Assembly (NCBI GenBank): GCA_951804985.1
Contig: OX638130.1
Coordinates: forward strand, 119,177,593 to 119,241,592
Direction: 5' to 3'
From: Dryomyza anilis
Taxonomy: Eukaryota > Arthropoda > Insecta > Diptera > Dryomyzidae
DNA length: 64,000 nt
Shown: one piece after another, positions 53,601 through 64,000 of the stretch
Layout of the letters: each line of letters starts with the position of its first letter
Numbering within the stretch: the first letter of the stretch is position 1
Notes under the pieces: model-generated
Database searches by the model: none
What the model saw: only the letters and a program-made list of their open reading frames with translations
What the model was told of the DNA's origin: nothing
Position numbers and translations under genes: made by a program

Positions 53601-56600
53601 GATTATTATCAAATTACGATATTGGGGTAGTAAAGTGGAAAACACTTTCTGGGGTAAAGTAGGAAACGTAATTTAGGCAATGTTTGTTGTAATTTTAGTG
53701 AAAATATTGTGTTATATGAATTATTTAATTGGTTTAGCTAAGAAAAACTTCAATCTTGGCCACAAATCAATGAAAAGCAAAATTTTGACACTTAACATTA
53801 ATTGTGAAACCATAATATTAGACCAATCCGGCTAGACGGAGTCGAAGTAAGCCGGAGTGAAGAAGTCAAATATTAAGGAATTACACTAGACAGCAAACGT
53901 CTATGGAAGCAACAAGAAAAATAAGTCATAATAAAAGCCTTGAATTTTCACCATTACACATGTTCCTGCAGGGAGTGGCAAGAGGAACACTCCACCGCAT
54001 AGCAAACGAAGGTATTGCTAATGGAGGAGGAAATGGAGCGCGGTAAAGCGTGTCTTCTGACCCGACTGTTTCTTACGCTACCAACTCCAATAGACCATAA
54101 AACGAAGAGATTCAACTTCGTAAAAAAACTTCAAGACGAAACGCAGTAACAAAAAGATCTGGAAAATCATATCTGATACATATGATATACACAAGAATTG
54201 GATCACGTGGTACACGGATGGATCATTAACAGATGAAGGAACCGGAGCAGGAGTATATGGGCCTAGAACCAAATACTTCGAAGCGATGGGAAAATACATC
54301 AGTATCTTTCAAGCGGAAATATACGCTATAGACAGATGCATCCAGTTCAATCTGGATAGAAATTATAGCAATAAAAATATAGCAATGCTGTCGGACAGCC
54401 AGACAGCCATAATGGCATTAGAATCTTATGAGATCAATTCAGAACTAGTATGGGAATGTCTAGATAAAATAAATAAACTAAGTATGAATAATTGTGTCAC
54501 CATACTCTAGGTCCCTGGCCACAGGGGAATAGATGGCAATGAAGAAGCTGACCAACTTGCACGGAAAGCAGCCGCCACAAAGCTAATAGGTCCCGCCCGA
54601 ACCTTTTTGTGGAATCGGTGACAGTGTTGTAAAAAAGTTATTACGATGAACACTATTTAACACCAGAGAAGAACTATGGTTGGGGCAGGCTAAAATGCGT
54701 CAATCAAAGGAATTCATTGGGTCCTCTGACTTAAGAAGATTTAAAGAATATATTAAACTATCGAAGAAAAACCTGAGAATTCTAACAGGACTTCTTACAG
54801 GTCATTGTCGGCTTGCTAAACATCTGACTAGGATGGGTATACAAATGGACAGTACATGTAGATTCTGTCTAGAAGACGATGAAGATCCAGAACAGATTTT
54901 AGAAATATGCCCAGCGCTAACGCGTACAAGAATGCAAATACTGGAGAATCGACAACCAAGTCCAAACGATATTAGAAAGATGAACCCTAACCATATAATC
55001 AGGTTTTTAACTGAGATAGGCTTGACGGACATCCTATAGAACTATTAAAACCAGAACCCCCTATAAATAGTATAGGGATATGCCACAGCTGAGAATGGCT
55101 TCAGTCATGGTCTCAAGCGGGCACAATAGATCTATTCAGGTCTCAGTGCATTACCCCGAAGCAATAATAATAAAATTTTGACATGACCTGAGATAAGATC
55201 TGAATTGTAGAAGAATGCCGAGAACCGAACCTTTAACAAGAGCAAATAGAATATACCCATAAAGATTCTTCAACTTCATCAGAAGAGGAAGAATTTGGTA
55301 CAATTTGCTTGAAATCCGAAGAATTAAAATTTTAAAATTTCAGTGAACTGCCACGTCAGATGTGGCCGTTTGAACAACTTGACGACGAGCAACTGCACCT
55401 GTCTGCATTGTCACTCAGAATATTTTGACTATGAGTAAAACCATCATTTGTTTTCGTATTTTCTTAACATAACTAATATGATGTTTAAGAATTTCTTATT
55501 TTTTCTTGCACTATCAATCTTTTTTTATTACCTCATTGCATTGTTTTTTTATCCTTAAAATATTTGACTTTGTTATGAAAAAAACAAAACATGAAAAAGA
55601 CGGACTAAAATAGCATTTTGGTAAAACTTTTGAAGTTTCCCAAATTTACTCTAACATTTTTCAACAAGTCCATTATTGAGCTGTTTTGAAAAATCGATCA
55701 AAAATCAATTAAAGGGCATAAATAGTATTTGGTTAAAGCAAAAAGTTAGATCATGAACCAGTCTATGGAATAGGTCCTTCAAAAGATTTTATAAAATTAT
55801 TCTAATGTACTTTTTTTGGAAGAAAATCAAAATTTGTCAAACTTTACCCCAGGTTACTCCCCTAGTTATAAAGTAATAAAATATTATTAATCTAAGCTAA
55901 ATAATAAAATACGTAAAAATGAAATTATACAAGTAAAATAAATATTATTCAAAAGACCTATACTTACGTTTACAAAACATTTGGAAAACATTTACATTAG
56001 TATTTATAAATAGATAAAATGAATAAAATAAATAAATAATCTTTCAGACAAAATAGGACAATGAGATTCGTCAAACACTAAACTACATACTATATTGAAA
56101 TTCAAAATACTATAGTGAAATTCTAAATAGGTTGTTGCGGAAATTCAGCTACTAGTGCTTAAAATACAACTCGTTTCGTGTGAAATATTTACCAGTGAAG
56201 AATGCGTAAATTTGTGATAAGCCAGATGAAGCTAGTATTTCGAATAAATAAGAAATAAAAAATGGTATTTAAATAAATATGACAAACAGTAGACGTTGGG
56301 TGAATTTCATTTGAATTTTGTGTGTGATTCTGGTACTTGATGTGAAATGTGTTGATGGGTGGTACAAAAAATAATAAATAAAACTGCAAACCAAATAATT
56401 GTTTTAGGCTGACCAAATACCAAAATCAAAATTGTAGGTTTATCCATTTCCATCCCCAAAAATTTAGCGCGTATAAAAATACTGTATTTTATTTTAAAAA
56501 AAAAATATTCAAAAATTCACTTTTAAATGTGTTTCTCAAATACTGTTTCAAAAATCAATTGGTTACGAAAAACTGTGTTTGTGTGTATATGTTAAACGTT

Positions 56601-59501
56601 AAACAAATGTTGTATGTGCCGCAAAAGTGGACTAACGTGCAACTTACCACTGGGTTTGCGGCTAAACATGTTGCTAATCGATTTGCTAATACTTTTGCGT
56701 TTTGTATCGTTGCGCTTGAACGGATCGTAGGAGGAGGACGGCGTCAGTTGTACCGGCGACGATGACGATATATTGGCAAACGTGGTCTGCTGACTCAGAC
56801 GATGCTGTTGCTGTGACGACTGTGTAGTTTTTAATATGTGCGCCGGCGTAGGCGAGGCATCGCTGTGCACTTTGCGCGCGCTGATCAAACGAAACTCACG
56901 ATCGATCAGATGTGAACGTGCGACATCGATGATTTCGAGCGAGTCCTCGGTGACGGGTAGCTCGGCATCGATTTGCTGCTTGAGTATGCGCAACACCTGA
57001 TGAAACGAGGGCGTGTCCGAGGTGATGACGATGTCTGGGCGCAGCAGCACAGAGTTGAGGAGCGGCAGCGGATACCAGGCGAGACGTGTAATGAGTCCGG
57101 TGAGATGCAGATTTACGTAGAGTGTGTTGCTGGTGAAGGTTTGCAATTTGCCCCAAATGGCATTGAGAAAGGGACCTAAGCGAGAATAGAACGGTGAGTA
57201 ATATCTGAGAATTTAACACGATAAGTCATATTTAAAATCTTAAAACTAAATATTCCGTATCGAACATAGACAGAAGAATGGGGCCAAATTTCGGTTTTCA
57301 ATCGAATTCCATTCGAATTTTATATAAAATTTGTAATTAAACGGTTTTGAATGTCTCAGTAAAAAAAAATGGTTTTTCAAATGCATTGAACCCATTTGCT
57401 TCGATTTAAACGATTTGATTTCATTTTGAATTTACTTTTACTAATTTTAACATTTTGGACGGAAACTGGAATGATCGATAGGGCTATTTTATAAATACGA
57501 ATCGATGAACAAAAGTTAGTAATTTTGATCGTTAGTTTGGATTATGCTCTGCATGACCACATCTTATTTATCATTAGATCCGAAATACTAAAATAAAACA
57601 TCCAAAAAGTTTCTAAAATTAAAAAAAAATTGTCGATTGTCTTAAAAACGTATTGGAATATTAGAATTTATTGATATATCGTCGTTGGAGAATGAAAAGT
57701 CACCAAATACATTTTTATGAAATACTTAAATTTTGAATTTGTTGATTAATATTATAAAAAAATAATTGCTGCATTTTTAAAGTTGAAATATCAATTGATA
57801 GATTTACATTTTCTTATCATGTGGTAATAAAAATTGAGATCATCGATTAAAAACAGACAGATATATAAAGATTTTTGTAAATGAATATTTGGCATTTTGA
57901 AAATGTATTTGTTGACTTTTCGTTCTACAAAGTATGGGATGTCCACAGGAAGTTCTTGCTTGTTTTGTTGAGTAGTGTAATTTGTCTAATTTTAGGACTC
58001 AATTTTTAGTTACACCCAAAAAAATACTATATAAATAATAGTTTTTTACTATTAAAAATAGTCAATAGGATAAATTATTATTTTAATCGGAAAATACCAT
58101 TAAATACTAGAAAGTACCATGATATTGTCATTGAGTTTATATGAAAAAAAATATTTTTTGTATACTATTAAATCAATAATTGTCCTATTGATCAATTTTA
58201 ATGGGATTTGAGTGCATTTTTTTTGATGTACCAATAAATTCAAAACTAAAATCAGTACTAACAAGTCATATCTGAATATAAAACCAGGTTCAGGACGAAT
58301 ACTGATTTCATATGGATTCATCAATTTTTTGGTTGGGTTACTTAGAAATATACAAGATATATAATTTACTCATGTCATATATAAATTTTAATTACTTAAA
58401 TAAAAAGAAGACAAATTTGATATTTTTTAAAATATTTAACCTACCTAAGCTTACGGTGCCCTGCGCAAACAAATCCTCCGAGAAATCCAAGTCCGTCAGC
58501 AACAGTTCGTTGCGATTGTTCGAAACGCGCCACATATCCTTGCGGCTAACGCCATCATCACTGTTGTCCGCCTCCAAAGAGAGCGCCGTCGAGTTGTGTT
58601 GCACCGCCGCCGGCTCCACCGCATCGCCCTCGTCATCGGCTGGACGCCACTTAAACGACTCGTAGCCGCTGGACTCGCCCAGCGACTGCAGGCTGTCAAA
58701 TTTGTTCTTTTCCGCACTGTCGTAAAGTTGCGCCGCCTCCGTCAATGCGCTGATTTGTGTCAACGGACTGGCGCTAAACTCTGCAAAGAATTGACGCACC
58801 AAATCAACGGTGTAGGCGGTGGCGCGCGCTTGCCGCGGCGGCCACTTTTGGTACTTATAGCTGTTGGCCCACTTGGCGCAGGCGCTGCGACACTGCGCGA
58901 TCTTGTAGTGAGCCTCAAAGAGATACGCATGAAAGTTCGAGTACAAAGAGTCGCCGGTATGCACGCCATAATAGTTCCAATTGGCACCAATGGTTTTGCT
59001 CATCGACGATGTAGGCGATGGCAGTGGTGGAGCGTTTTGTTGTGCGTTGCTACCACTGTGAATGGTTTCACCCAAATGTTTGTGTTTCGTCAACTCACGT
59101 GCGCGCTTCATCACATCCGGTGTCAACTCCAAGAAAAACTCACCCGGATTCGTAGTGTAGGGATCGACTTTGTTGATTTTGTGTCGATAAGCGATTGGTA
59201 CATGTTTGCCGGGCAGCAAATACTTGAGCAGCAGCTCCAACATAAGATCCTCACAGTGCAGTCCCAGCAACGTATCGAACAAAGCCATGGTGACCATACA
59301 AAGATTGGCATCTGCGGAACTGAGACGTTCAATGAGCGTATCGATGATACGTTGTCCGTCAAACTTTTCGGTGTCGAGCAGAAAGCGAACGAAGGCGCGT
59401 AGCAAACCTGGTTCTGTGACGGAGCGCAATATCAGGTCCAGATAGGACATGGCCGATATTTGGGAATCGATGTTTGTCTGGAAATGTTTGCCTTTCAATG
59501 T
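50676..59501 (-). CDS. FHIP: FTS and Hook-interacting protein (FHIP), C-terminal part
   Basis: Adaptor of the FTS-Hook-FHIP (FHF) complex, which links endosomal vesicles to dynein. Drosophila CG3558 is the orthologue. Three coding exons on minus: 59501-58445, 57175-56648 and 51127-50676, joining in phase to 678 codons plus stop. Exon one begins inside the protein at a TTTGCAG acceptor and holds the conserved core TNIDSQISAMSYLDLILRSV, LLRAFVRFLLDTEKFDGQRI, CMVTMALFDTLLGLHCEDL and the SKTIGANWNYYGVHTGDSLY segment. SLGESSGYESFKWRPADDEG follows. Exon two continues GPFLNAIWGKLQTFTSNTLY with a basic, Ser-rich tail. The last exon is Ala/Ser/Thr-rich and ends CAVLLDEWLKELAAIAQEQT. The N-terminal alpha-helical part is missing and must be encoded to the right of the window, as nothing matching it lies in 59.5-64 kb. 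The 5.5-kb last intron holds a LINE and a DNA element. Confidence 0.93.
51128..52020. other. FHIP intron, no repeats recognised
   Basis: AT-rich intronic DNA between the last FHIP exon and a duplicated block. I see no genes or transposon ends here. Confidence 0.45.
52021..52485. repeat. Diverged tandem duplication, about 270 bp per unit
   Basis: The series GGCATTTTCAGAAATATTTC, GGCAAATTTCCGG, ATATTTTGGGAAGTGT, TTTATTGGCAGATTCACG, CATATTTTGGGAA, GATACAAACTCC appears twice in the same order, beginning at about 52021 and 52291. The copies differ at several positions. It is non-coding and inside an FHIP intron. Confidence 0.75.
52486..53526. other. FHIP intron, AT-rich
   Basis: Very AT-rich intronic sequence. 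The 90-codon frame at 53126-53398 is AT-driven and not supported. From 53280 to 53500 the composition is more balanced (ACACGTTTCCGGATTCAG), perhaps an old element, without identifiable ends. Confidence 0.4.
53527..53610. mobile_element. One-armed relative of the ATCAATCTTGG element
   Basis: GGGTCATTCCACTTCAG, ATATCAATCTTGGTACGATG and GATTTTGATGAAATTTTGTG match the arm at 8925-8976. Only one arm is present. The GTCATTCCAC start resembles the terminus of 16532-16898, suggesting the two families are related. Confidence 0.55.
53624..55862 (-). mobile_element. DNA element with GGGGTAAAGTGG ends, split by a LINE
   Basis: The left side reads GGGGTAGTAAAGTGG and GGGGTAAAGTAGGAAACGTA (53624-53673) and the right side reads CAAACTTTACCCCAGG and TTACTCCCC (55837-55862). 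The left 160 bases are the inverted complement of the right part of 2262-4446. A cysteine-rich remnant frame at about 55349-55440 (CHVRCGRLNN...CTCLHC) might be the tail of a decayed transposase, but I cannot name the family. A LINE fragment of 1381 bases interrupts it at 53791. Confidence 0.6.
53791..55171 (+). mobile_element. 5'-truncated non-LTR retrotransposon (I/R1-like, with RNase H)
   Basis: A perfect 12-bp direct repeat AAAATTTTGACA flanks it (53779-53790 and 55172-55183), and the 3' end is a TAATAATAA tail like that of I-clade LINEs. The frame retains the end of a reverse transcriptase (VKY..GITLDSKRLWKQ around 53855-53915, with stops). An RNase H domain follows with its catalytic signature residues: Asp in WYTDGS, Glu in FQAEIYAID, Asp in LSDSQTA, and PGHRGIDGNEEAD. 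It ends with a cysteine-containing tail (CRFCLEDDEDPEQILEICPA). A TAG stop precedes the PGH motif where the family usually has Trp, and other stops occur, so it is dead. It lies in the last FHIP intron on the opposite strand. Confidence 0.88.
55863..56647. other. FHIP intron, AT-rich
   Basis: AT-rich intronic DNA next to the donor of FHIP exon 57175-56648. Nothing else is recognised. Confidence 0.45.
57670..57935. mobile_element. GAACGAAAAGTCACCAAA MITE in an FHIP intron
   Basis: The left end ATATCGTCGTTGGAGAATG then AAAAGTCACCAAATAC is answered by GTATTTGTTGACTTTTCGTTC then TACAA at about 57906-57931. About 265 bases, non-coding, clearly related to 3671-3908 and 22771-22985, but here free-standing. 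This confirms that the sequence inside the hAT-like elements is a separate mobile unit. Confidence 0.75.
58011..58232. mobile_element. CACCCAGAAA MITE in an FHIP intron
   Basis: ACACCCAAAAAAATACTATA at the left, then the internal TACTATTAAAAATAGTCAAT and TGTATACTATTAAATCAATA motifs, and TTTTTTTTGATGTAC at the right. About 222 bases, with ends degraded relative to the copy at 17582-17794. Confidence 0.7.
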
Positions 59502-59619
59502 CTGCAAATGTTGGCAAATGATTTCGATTTGTCTCGGCGTGTGTGTGTGGTTTTAAAGTTAATTTAAATAAATATACAGAAAAAAATACAAATAAAAAAT
59601 TGCAAGCCATTTGTAAACT

Positions 59620-60841
59620 CTCACGCTTGAGTACAAGTTGAGTTTGAGTGCAGAGATATTGGGGATTACATTTTTGTTTGCATCAAATGAAACAATTTAA
59701 AAGGAATTTTCGTACACATGGCCTATTCTCGATTTGAAATTTATTGAAATCACAATTAAAAATATAGTTGGACAATTGGATGCTGCATTTTAAACCTATT
59801 GTGATGTAAGCATTTCAAATAAAGCGAATAGTGATTTTAAATTTGTGCTACTGAATACGTGTTTCGTTCTGAATTTGAGTTTTTATATAATTAAAGTTGA
59901 AAATGTTTAAAAAACAATAAAAAATGAAAGACAACTAAAAAATGTTCAGAGTTATACACGCAATTTTAGTTATTTCCGAACTTAGTGCATGAATTTCTCA
60001 TAGAGACACCCAAGTGACTTACTTGATGAGTAATACAAAATATTGATTTAGACACGCATTATGGATATTTTCGTTAGTTTGTCAGTAGTACGTAACGATT
60101 ATATATATGGATAAATGTAAAGAATTCCTTGTTCTATGGCACAGTTTTTTCTATATTTAGATTCTTCTTTTTTCAAAGTTTGAATACATTTTTCGTGTTT
60201 CAATATACAATGGATTTCCATTCTTAGCCAAGAAACGACCTAAATATTTCTACGTATCGAAATATATTCCCTACATACTATTAATCTATAGAACCAGACT
60301 TAATTTTTCAATGTTTTAATTGGATAAATATTAATATTATGACAATCAGTTTTTAAAAATTCAATTATTCCAAGTGCAATTATTTCCACATATTTATAAA
60401 ATTGTTATCAAATTAAATACGTCGTCATGAGCTTTTGCACCTTGACGAAAATTTCATTTGTTTCAAGGCGAGTTATCAGCTTGATCTAATGCAAAAAAAA
60501 AACTTTAATTTGATATAACAAAAAAATACTGCAATAATTTTCAACATGTGAAAACATGACATAACAACATGAGAAAAACATTGAAATGTTAACGATATTT
60601 ATAACATTGGAGAACACGTAATATCAAGCCTAAATCCAAATTTGTCTAATCATTTTTTGATTTTTATTTAATATTGAAAAAAAAAATGAAAATTGTGTCA
60701 TTTTGACGTAAAATCGGCAATATGAGTCGACAACTTTGATCGTCCAAATTACAGAAACAACCTACAGATTTTTTTTAATTCCATGTCATATTTTTCTTTC
60801 AGAAAACATTTATTTATTCTCATAAAGATTTTTTTTGCATA
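59620..60841. other. Region right of FHIP exon, nothing recognised
   Basis: AT-rich DNA that is presumably FHIP intron, since the gene continues to the right. I looked for the conserved N-terminal FHIP segments on the minus strand and did not see them. No transposon ends were identified. Confidence 0.4.
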
Positions 60842-60918
60842 TTTATACCCTGAACTAAGAGTGAAAGGGTATATTTAGTTTGGTAAGTCGTTTGTAACAC
60901 TCAAAAGCAGGCTTCGGA
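60842..60918 (+). mobile_element. mini-me-like repeat, 5' fragment
   Basis: TTTATACCCTGAACTAAGAG, GAAAGGGTATATTTAGTTTG and GTTTGTAACAC match the start of the copies at 5234 and 42013, and the match ends abruptly near 60905. Confidence 0.65.
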
Positions 60919-60961
60919 ATTGTGCGCTTGCAAACAGAAGTCGCTCGTATGTATTTGTGTC

Positions 60962-61110
60962 AGTGTTCTCATTCTACTCCGATCGGAGTAGATCTACTCC
61001 ATTTCATTTGGATTTATAAAATTTACTCCTCTACTCCGGTAGTAGCATTTTCTACTCCTTTCTTATAATTTTCTACTCCCTTATACTGAAATCTACTCTC
61101 TTTTGCTAAA
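60962..61110. mobile_element. CTACTCC repeat, copy 2
   Basis: It starts GTGTTCTCATTCTACTCCGA then TCGGAGTAGATCTACTCC; CTACTCCGATCGGAGTAG is a perfect palindrome (about 60974-60991). CTACTCC words then recur at 10-30 base intervals. Further CTACTCC words at 61485-61563 and 63150-63260 are probably fragments of the same family. Confidence 0.65.
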
Positions 61111-61484
61111 ATTGCTAACATTTTTTTAATATCATGAGAACAATTTATTGCGGATCAAATAAATTGTCAATATTACAATTTAAATATTAACTATGATCCA
61201 TTATCTGTAAATTAAATGTAATATTTTCGCCATGGTCTTTAAAATGTAGAAGTTATAATTAAATATACGATTATATCAACTTTTATAAATAAAATTTTGA
61301 AAACACCATGTATTTCATTGGGTGTTTCAGATACACCCGAACTCTAGAATAGACCACCTGTATACATCAAAATTATAGAAAATCCATAAAATCAGGAATG
61401 AATAAAAATATTAAATTTATTTGAATCGAATGCATAATACTAATGCATATTTTTACTCCCTTTACATCAAATTTACTATTATAT

Positions 61485-61563
61485 TTAATTTTCTACTCCT
61501 TTTACATCAAATCTACTCCATTTTGCAATATTTTCAATACTACTCCCTTTTACTCATTTCTAC
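61485..61563. repeat. CTACTCC repeat fragment
   Basis: TTTTCTACTCC, ATCTACTCC, ACTACTCCC and TTTCTACTCG words at short spacing, interrupted at 61565 by the end of an AAAGCACC-hairpin element. Confidence 0.5.
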
Positions 61564-61564
61564 T

Positions 61565-61770
61565 CGAAAAGATTCGCCCTTTTGGCAAGATAAGATTTTC
61601 AATTTTCAAATTTGACCTTTTGGTTTTGTCTTTTGTGGCTTGAAATTTCAACTAAAACCTCACACGATTTTGGCACAGTATACTTGAGGAAAAACTACAT
61701 TGAAAAATACAAAAAAACCTAAATGTCAAAAATTAAACATTCGCCCCTTTGGCATGATAGTGACGATATA
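61565..61770. mobile_element. AAAGCACC-hairpin element V, right-end fragment
   Basis: It matches 49610-49805 closely: AAAGATTCGCCCTTTTGGCA, TTTTGTCTTTTGTGGCT, GATTTTGGCACAG, ACTTGAGGA and CATTCGCCCCTTTGGCATGA, then TAGTGACGATAT, which is the complete inner-to-outer right end of the family. The hairpin section is absent. Confidence 0.75.
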
Positions 61771-61984
61771 TTCTTGAACCGTTTGTCCGTCTGTCTGTAT
61801 GACTATTGAAATCACGATTACAGAAAAACTAGAAAATCATTTTTAATATCGAAAACATCTGATATTATAATATATATTTTTTGCGTTTCTATGTATTTCA
61901 GATCAAGGTGTATTAAGTTATTAAATACACCTTGTTTCAGGATTTTTTTGTCATATTTTTTTATGCATGAATTTTTTTTTTGTT

Positions 61985-62950
61985 AAGGCGAGTTTACACG
62001 ATAGAGAAATAGCTAGAGATAGAGCAAAAAATCTCAAAGAGTTGTGTACACACTACATAGAGCTCCACGGTAGGGAGCTCTACGGTATGTTTTCATACCC
62101 TACACTAAGTGTGGTACGCCGTTTCTAACACCCAGAAGGAAGCATCTCTGATATGGAAATGTATATATATTCTTGAACAGCATGACCTCCTGAGTAAATT
62201 TAGCTATGTCTGTCTGTTGAAATCACTATTACAGAAAAACTAGAAGAGCTAGTTCAATGAAACTCCTAATTTAGATAACTTATATATCTACGCTGTACCA
62301 ACAAGAAAATTGGCATGATCGGTCCATTGTGACCTATGCACCGACCACTTATGTTCAAATACCACATAAAATTTACATCTGCAGATGAATTTTACTTTTT
62401 ACGTATTAAAATGAACTTTTTTTTGGTCAAATATATATTGACTTAATGCTCAAATATTTTAAAATAATGTTTTCCAGTGAACCAACTCGGTGTTCCTAAA
62501 CAAAAATATTGTAATTCGGTACACCTATCGATTTGTGCATATGGGTATCAAATGAAAGGAAATTCTTCAGTGATTGAAACTTTCTTGTTATTTTCAGGAT
62601 TCGTATAACCTGGTGACCGCTATGCACAACTTTAAATGGTAGGGTATTTATAGTCGTCTTAGACAGACTATAACTTTCATATGCTTACTAACTTCATTAT
62701 GCCAACTATGACAATTTCCCTATTTCAAAATGTTCCATCTGACCTAACCTTTCTTAAGGCTCGAATACACGATAGAGAAATTAGCCAGAGATAGAGAAAA
62801 AATCTACCGTAGAGCTCCGTACAGTGGAGCTCTATGTAGTGTTTACACAACTCTATGAGATTTTTGGCTCTATCTCTAGCTATTTTCTCTATCGTGTAAA
62901 CTCGCCCTTACTGATTTTCTCTATATCTAGCTTTCTCTATCGTCCATTCG
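61985..62950. mobile_element. Large inverted-repeat element (AGTTTACACGATAGAGAAA) split by a mini-me
   Basis: The left arm (61985-62093) starts AAGGCGAGTTTACACGATAG and continues AGAAATAGCTAGAGATAGAG. The right arm (about 62755-62910) is its inverted complement, ending CTCTATCGTGTAAACTCGCC at about 62907. The outer right part (62755 and 62925-62955) shows a second, nested terminus AAGGCTCGAATACACGATAG and its complement. Between them, 62094-62674 is a full mini-me-like element. It is non-coding. Confidence 0.75.
62094..62674 (+). mobile_element. mini-me-like repeat, full copy nested in an inverted-repeat element
   Basis: It starts ATACCCTACACTAAGTGTGG, has the GTATATATATTCTTGAACAG core and a TGTCTGTCTG tract, and ends GGTAGGGTATTTATAGTCG followed by TCTTAGACAGACTATAA. 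It splits the arms of the element at 61985-62950. Confidence 0.75.
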
Positions 62951-64000
62951 AGCCTTTAGATTTTTAATTTATTTGGCATTTATTGAAAATGGAATGCATG
63001 AGAGATTTTTCATTATTGTAGATTTTCTAATTACAAAAATCGGTCCTGTAGATTTTTTTGAAATTTCGCTGTAATCAAAACTGTTTTTATTTTTTTTCAG
63101 AATTTAGACTGGCATCTATGGTCCCACCATTTGAGTATAAATCGCACACATGGTTCTCATTTTACTCTGAACAGCGTAGGACTACTCCATTTAATTTGCT
63201 TTTAAACATTCTAGTCTTCTAATCCGATATAAGCATTTTGTACTCTATTTTATACAATTTTATCCTCTTTTGAAACTACTGTGTGATTCGGAAAATGAAA
63301 TTAGTTTTATCAAATTTGCTCTAGTTATTGAGATATAGCCCATTTTTCAATTTTGCATTATTTTGGTCTTCTTTTATTTCTAATATTCCAACCAAAGAAT
63401 AGAATGAAATTATCTTTTCGATGTTAGATGCTGAAAACATTGCGCTACAATACGAAAACTTGATTTTATGCGTGAACAAATTTGTTTGCGAGATATAGAC
63501 AAAAGAAATTCAAAACATAACAAAATTTAATACAACAAAAAAAATCTTTAAATAATTTTTATGCATAAATGTGTAGCGCCATGTATATATAAAACGTCAT
63601 TTAAGAAAATGTTTGAGGCGAATTTCATTAGAAGAAATTACCTCAAAAAAGCCGATATTATTGGCCTAGATTATATAATTGAAATCTTGATTCGATGAAT
63701 ACTTTCAGAATGCAAACACTCATAGCAGATGCAACCAAATATACAATAACCACATTATTTAGCTCTCAAAATTGCATCACGTATTAGAAATTTTGCACTG
63801 CACTTGTATTTCAACTTGTTTTCAATATGAGTTATAAACTAAATGCATAGAAATTGAACTTGATGTAAAAATGATGATTGAAAAATGTCCACAAAAATTT
63901 GCTCTATTGCTACATATGATAACAGCACGAATTATCAACTTGAGATTGCACAGACTCACAGAATATGTAACGAAATAAATTAAAAAAACAACAATTTAAT
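62951..64000. other. Right edge, mostly unassigned
   Basis: AT-rich DNA containing a degraded CTACTCC-type stretch at 63150-63260 (TTCTCATTTTACTCTGAACA, TTTTGTACTC). No exon of FHIP or other gene is recognised. Confidence 0.4.

Noticed and set aside
54286..54510. RNase H-like frame considered as a host gene
   Set aside because: It is flanked by LINE features (RT remnant, TAA tail, 12-bp target duplication) and has a stop within the domain.
58596..59402. 268-codon plus-strand open frame
   Set aside because: It is antisense to the large conserved FHIP exon and has no family resemblance.

Overview
This is a eukaryotic window, almost certainly from a higher fly (Diptera, Schizophora). It is very AT-rich. 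Genes are split by GT-AG introns, and the reconstructed proteins closely follow Drosophila orthologues. The gene set and the heavy transposon load suggest a non-drosophilid such as a tephritid-type fly, but that is inference; the species cannot be fixed from this sequence.

Five protein-coding genes can be reconstructed exon by exon with phases that join. Tak1, a MAP3K of the Imd/JNK pathway, runs on the minus strand from 25162 down to 17864; its last coding exons are not visible here. insomniac (inc), a BTB/KCTD Cullin-3 adaptor, is on minus at 37840-34238 and is complete (210 codons). Pcmt, protein-L-isoaspartate O-methyltransferase, is on minus at 41349-40426 and complete (227 codons). A TUG/ASPSCR1 UBX-domain protein is on plus at 42946-46340 and complete (517 codons), divergent from Pcmt. 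An FHIP (FTS-Hook-interacting protein) gene is on minus, with its last three coding exons at 59501-50676; its N-terminal exons lie beyond the right edge. The five proteins belong to unrelated pathways (immune kinase signalling, sleep-related protein turnover, protein repair, vesicle/GLUT4-type trafficking, dynein adaptor), so no shared operon-like function is implied.

Region by region: 1-17.8 kb has no recognised gene and is filled by AT-rich DNA and nested transposons, with GC-richer islands at about 1.2-1.4, 7.96-8.7 and 10.2-10.4 kb that could be regulatory or untranslated exons. 17.8-25.2 kb is Tak1, whose introns carry a complete non-autonomous hAT-like element, a mariner foldback and a hairpin element. 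25.2-34.2 kb is intergenic, with a 41-bp minisatellite at 29.56-31.13 kb. 34.2-37.8 kb is inc, whose third intron holds a second array of the same minisatellite. 40.4-46.3 kb is the compact Pcmt/TUG pair. 46.4-50.6 kb is intergenic, with a long hairpin, an ACCGG-rich minisatellite and a hairpin element. 50.7-59.5 kb is FHIP, with a LINE nested in a DNA transposon inside an intron. 59.6-64 kb is repeat-rich, with more nested elements.

The main novelty is in the repeats. They include several short inverted-repeat families with recognisable ends and target-site duplications, a tRNA-derived SINE with an empty-site comparison inside the same window, and two related 41-bp arrays flanking and invading inc. 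I found no convincing new multi-gene system.
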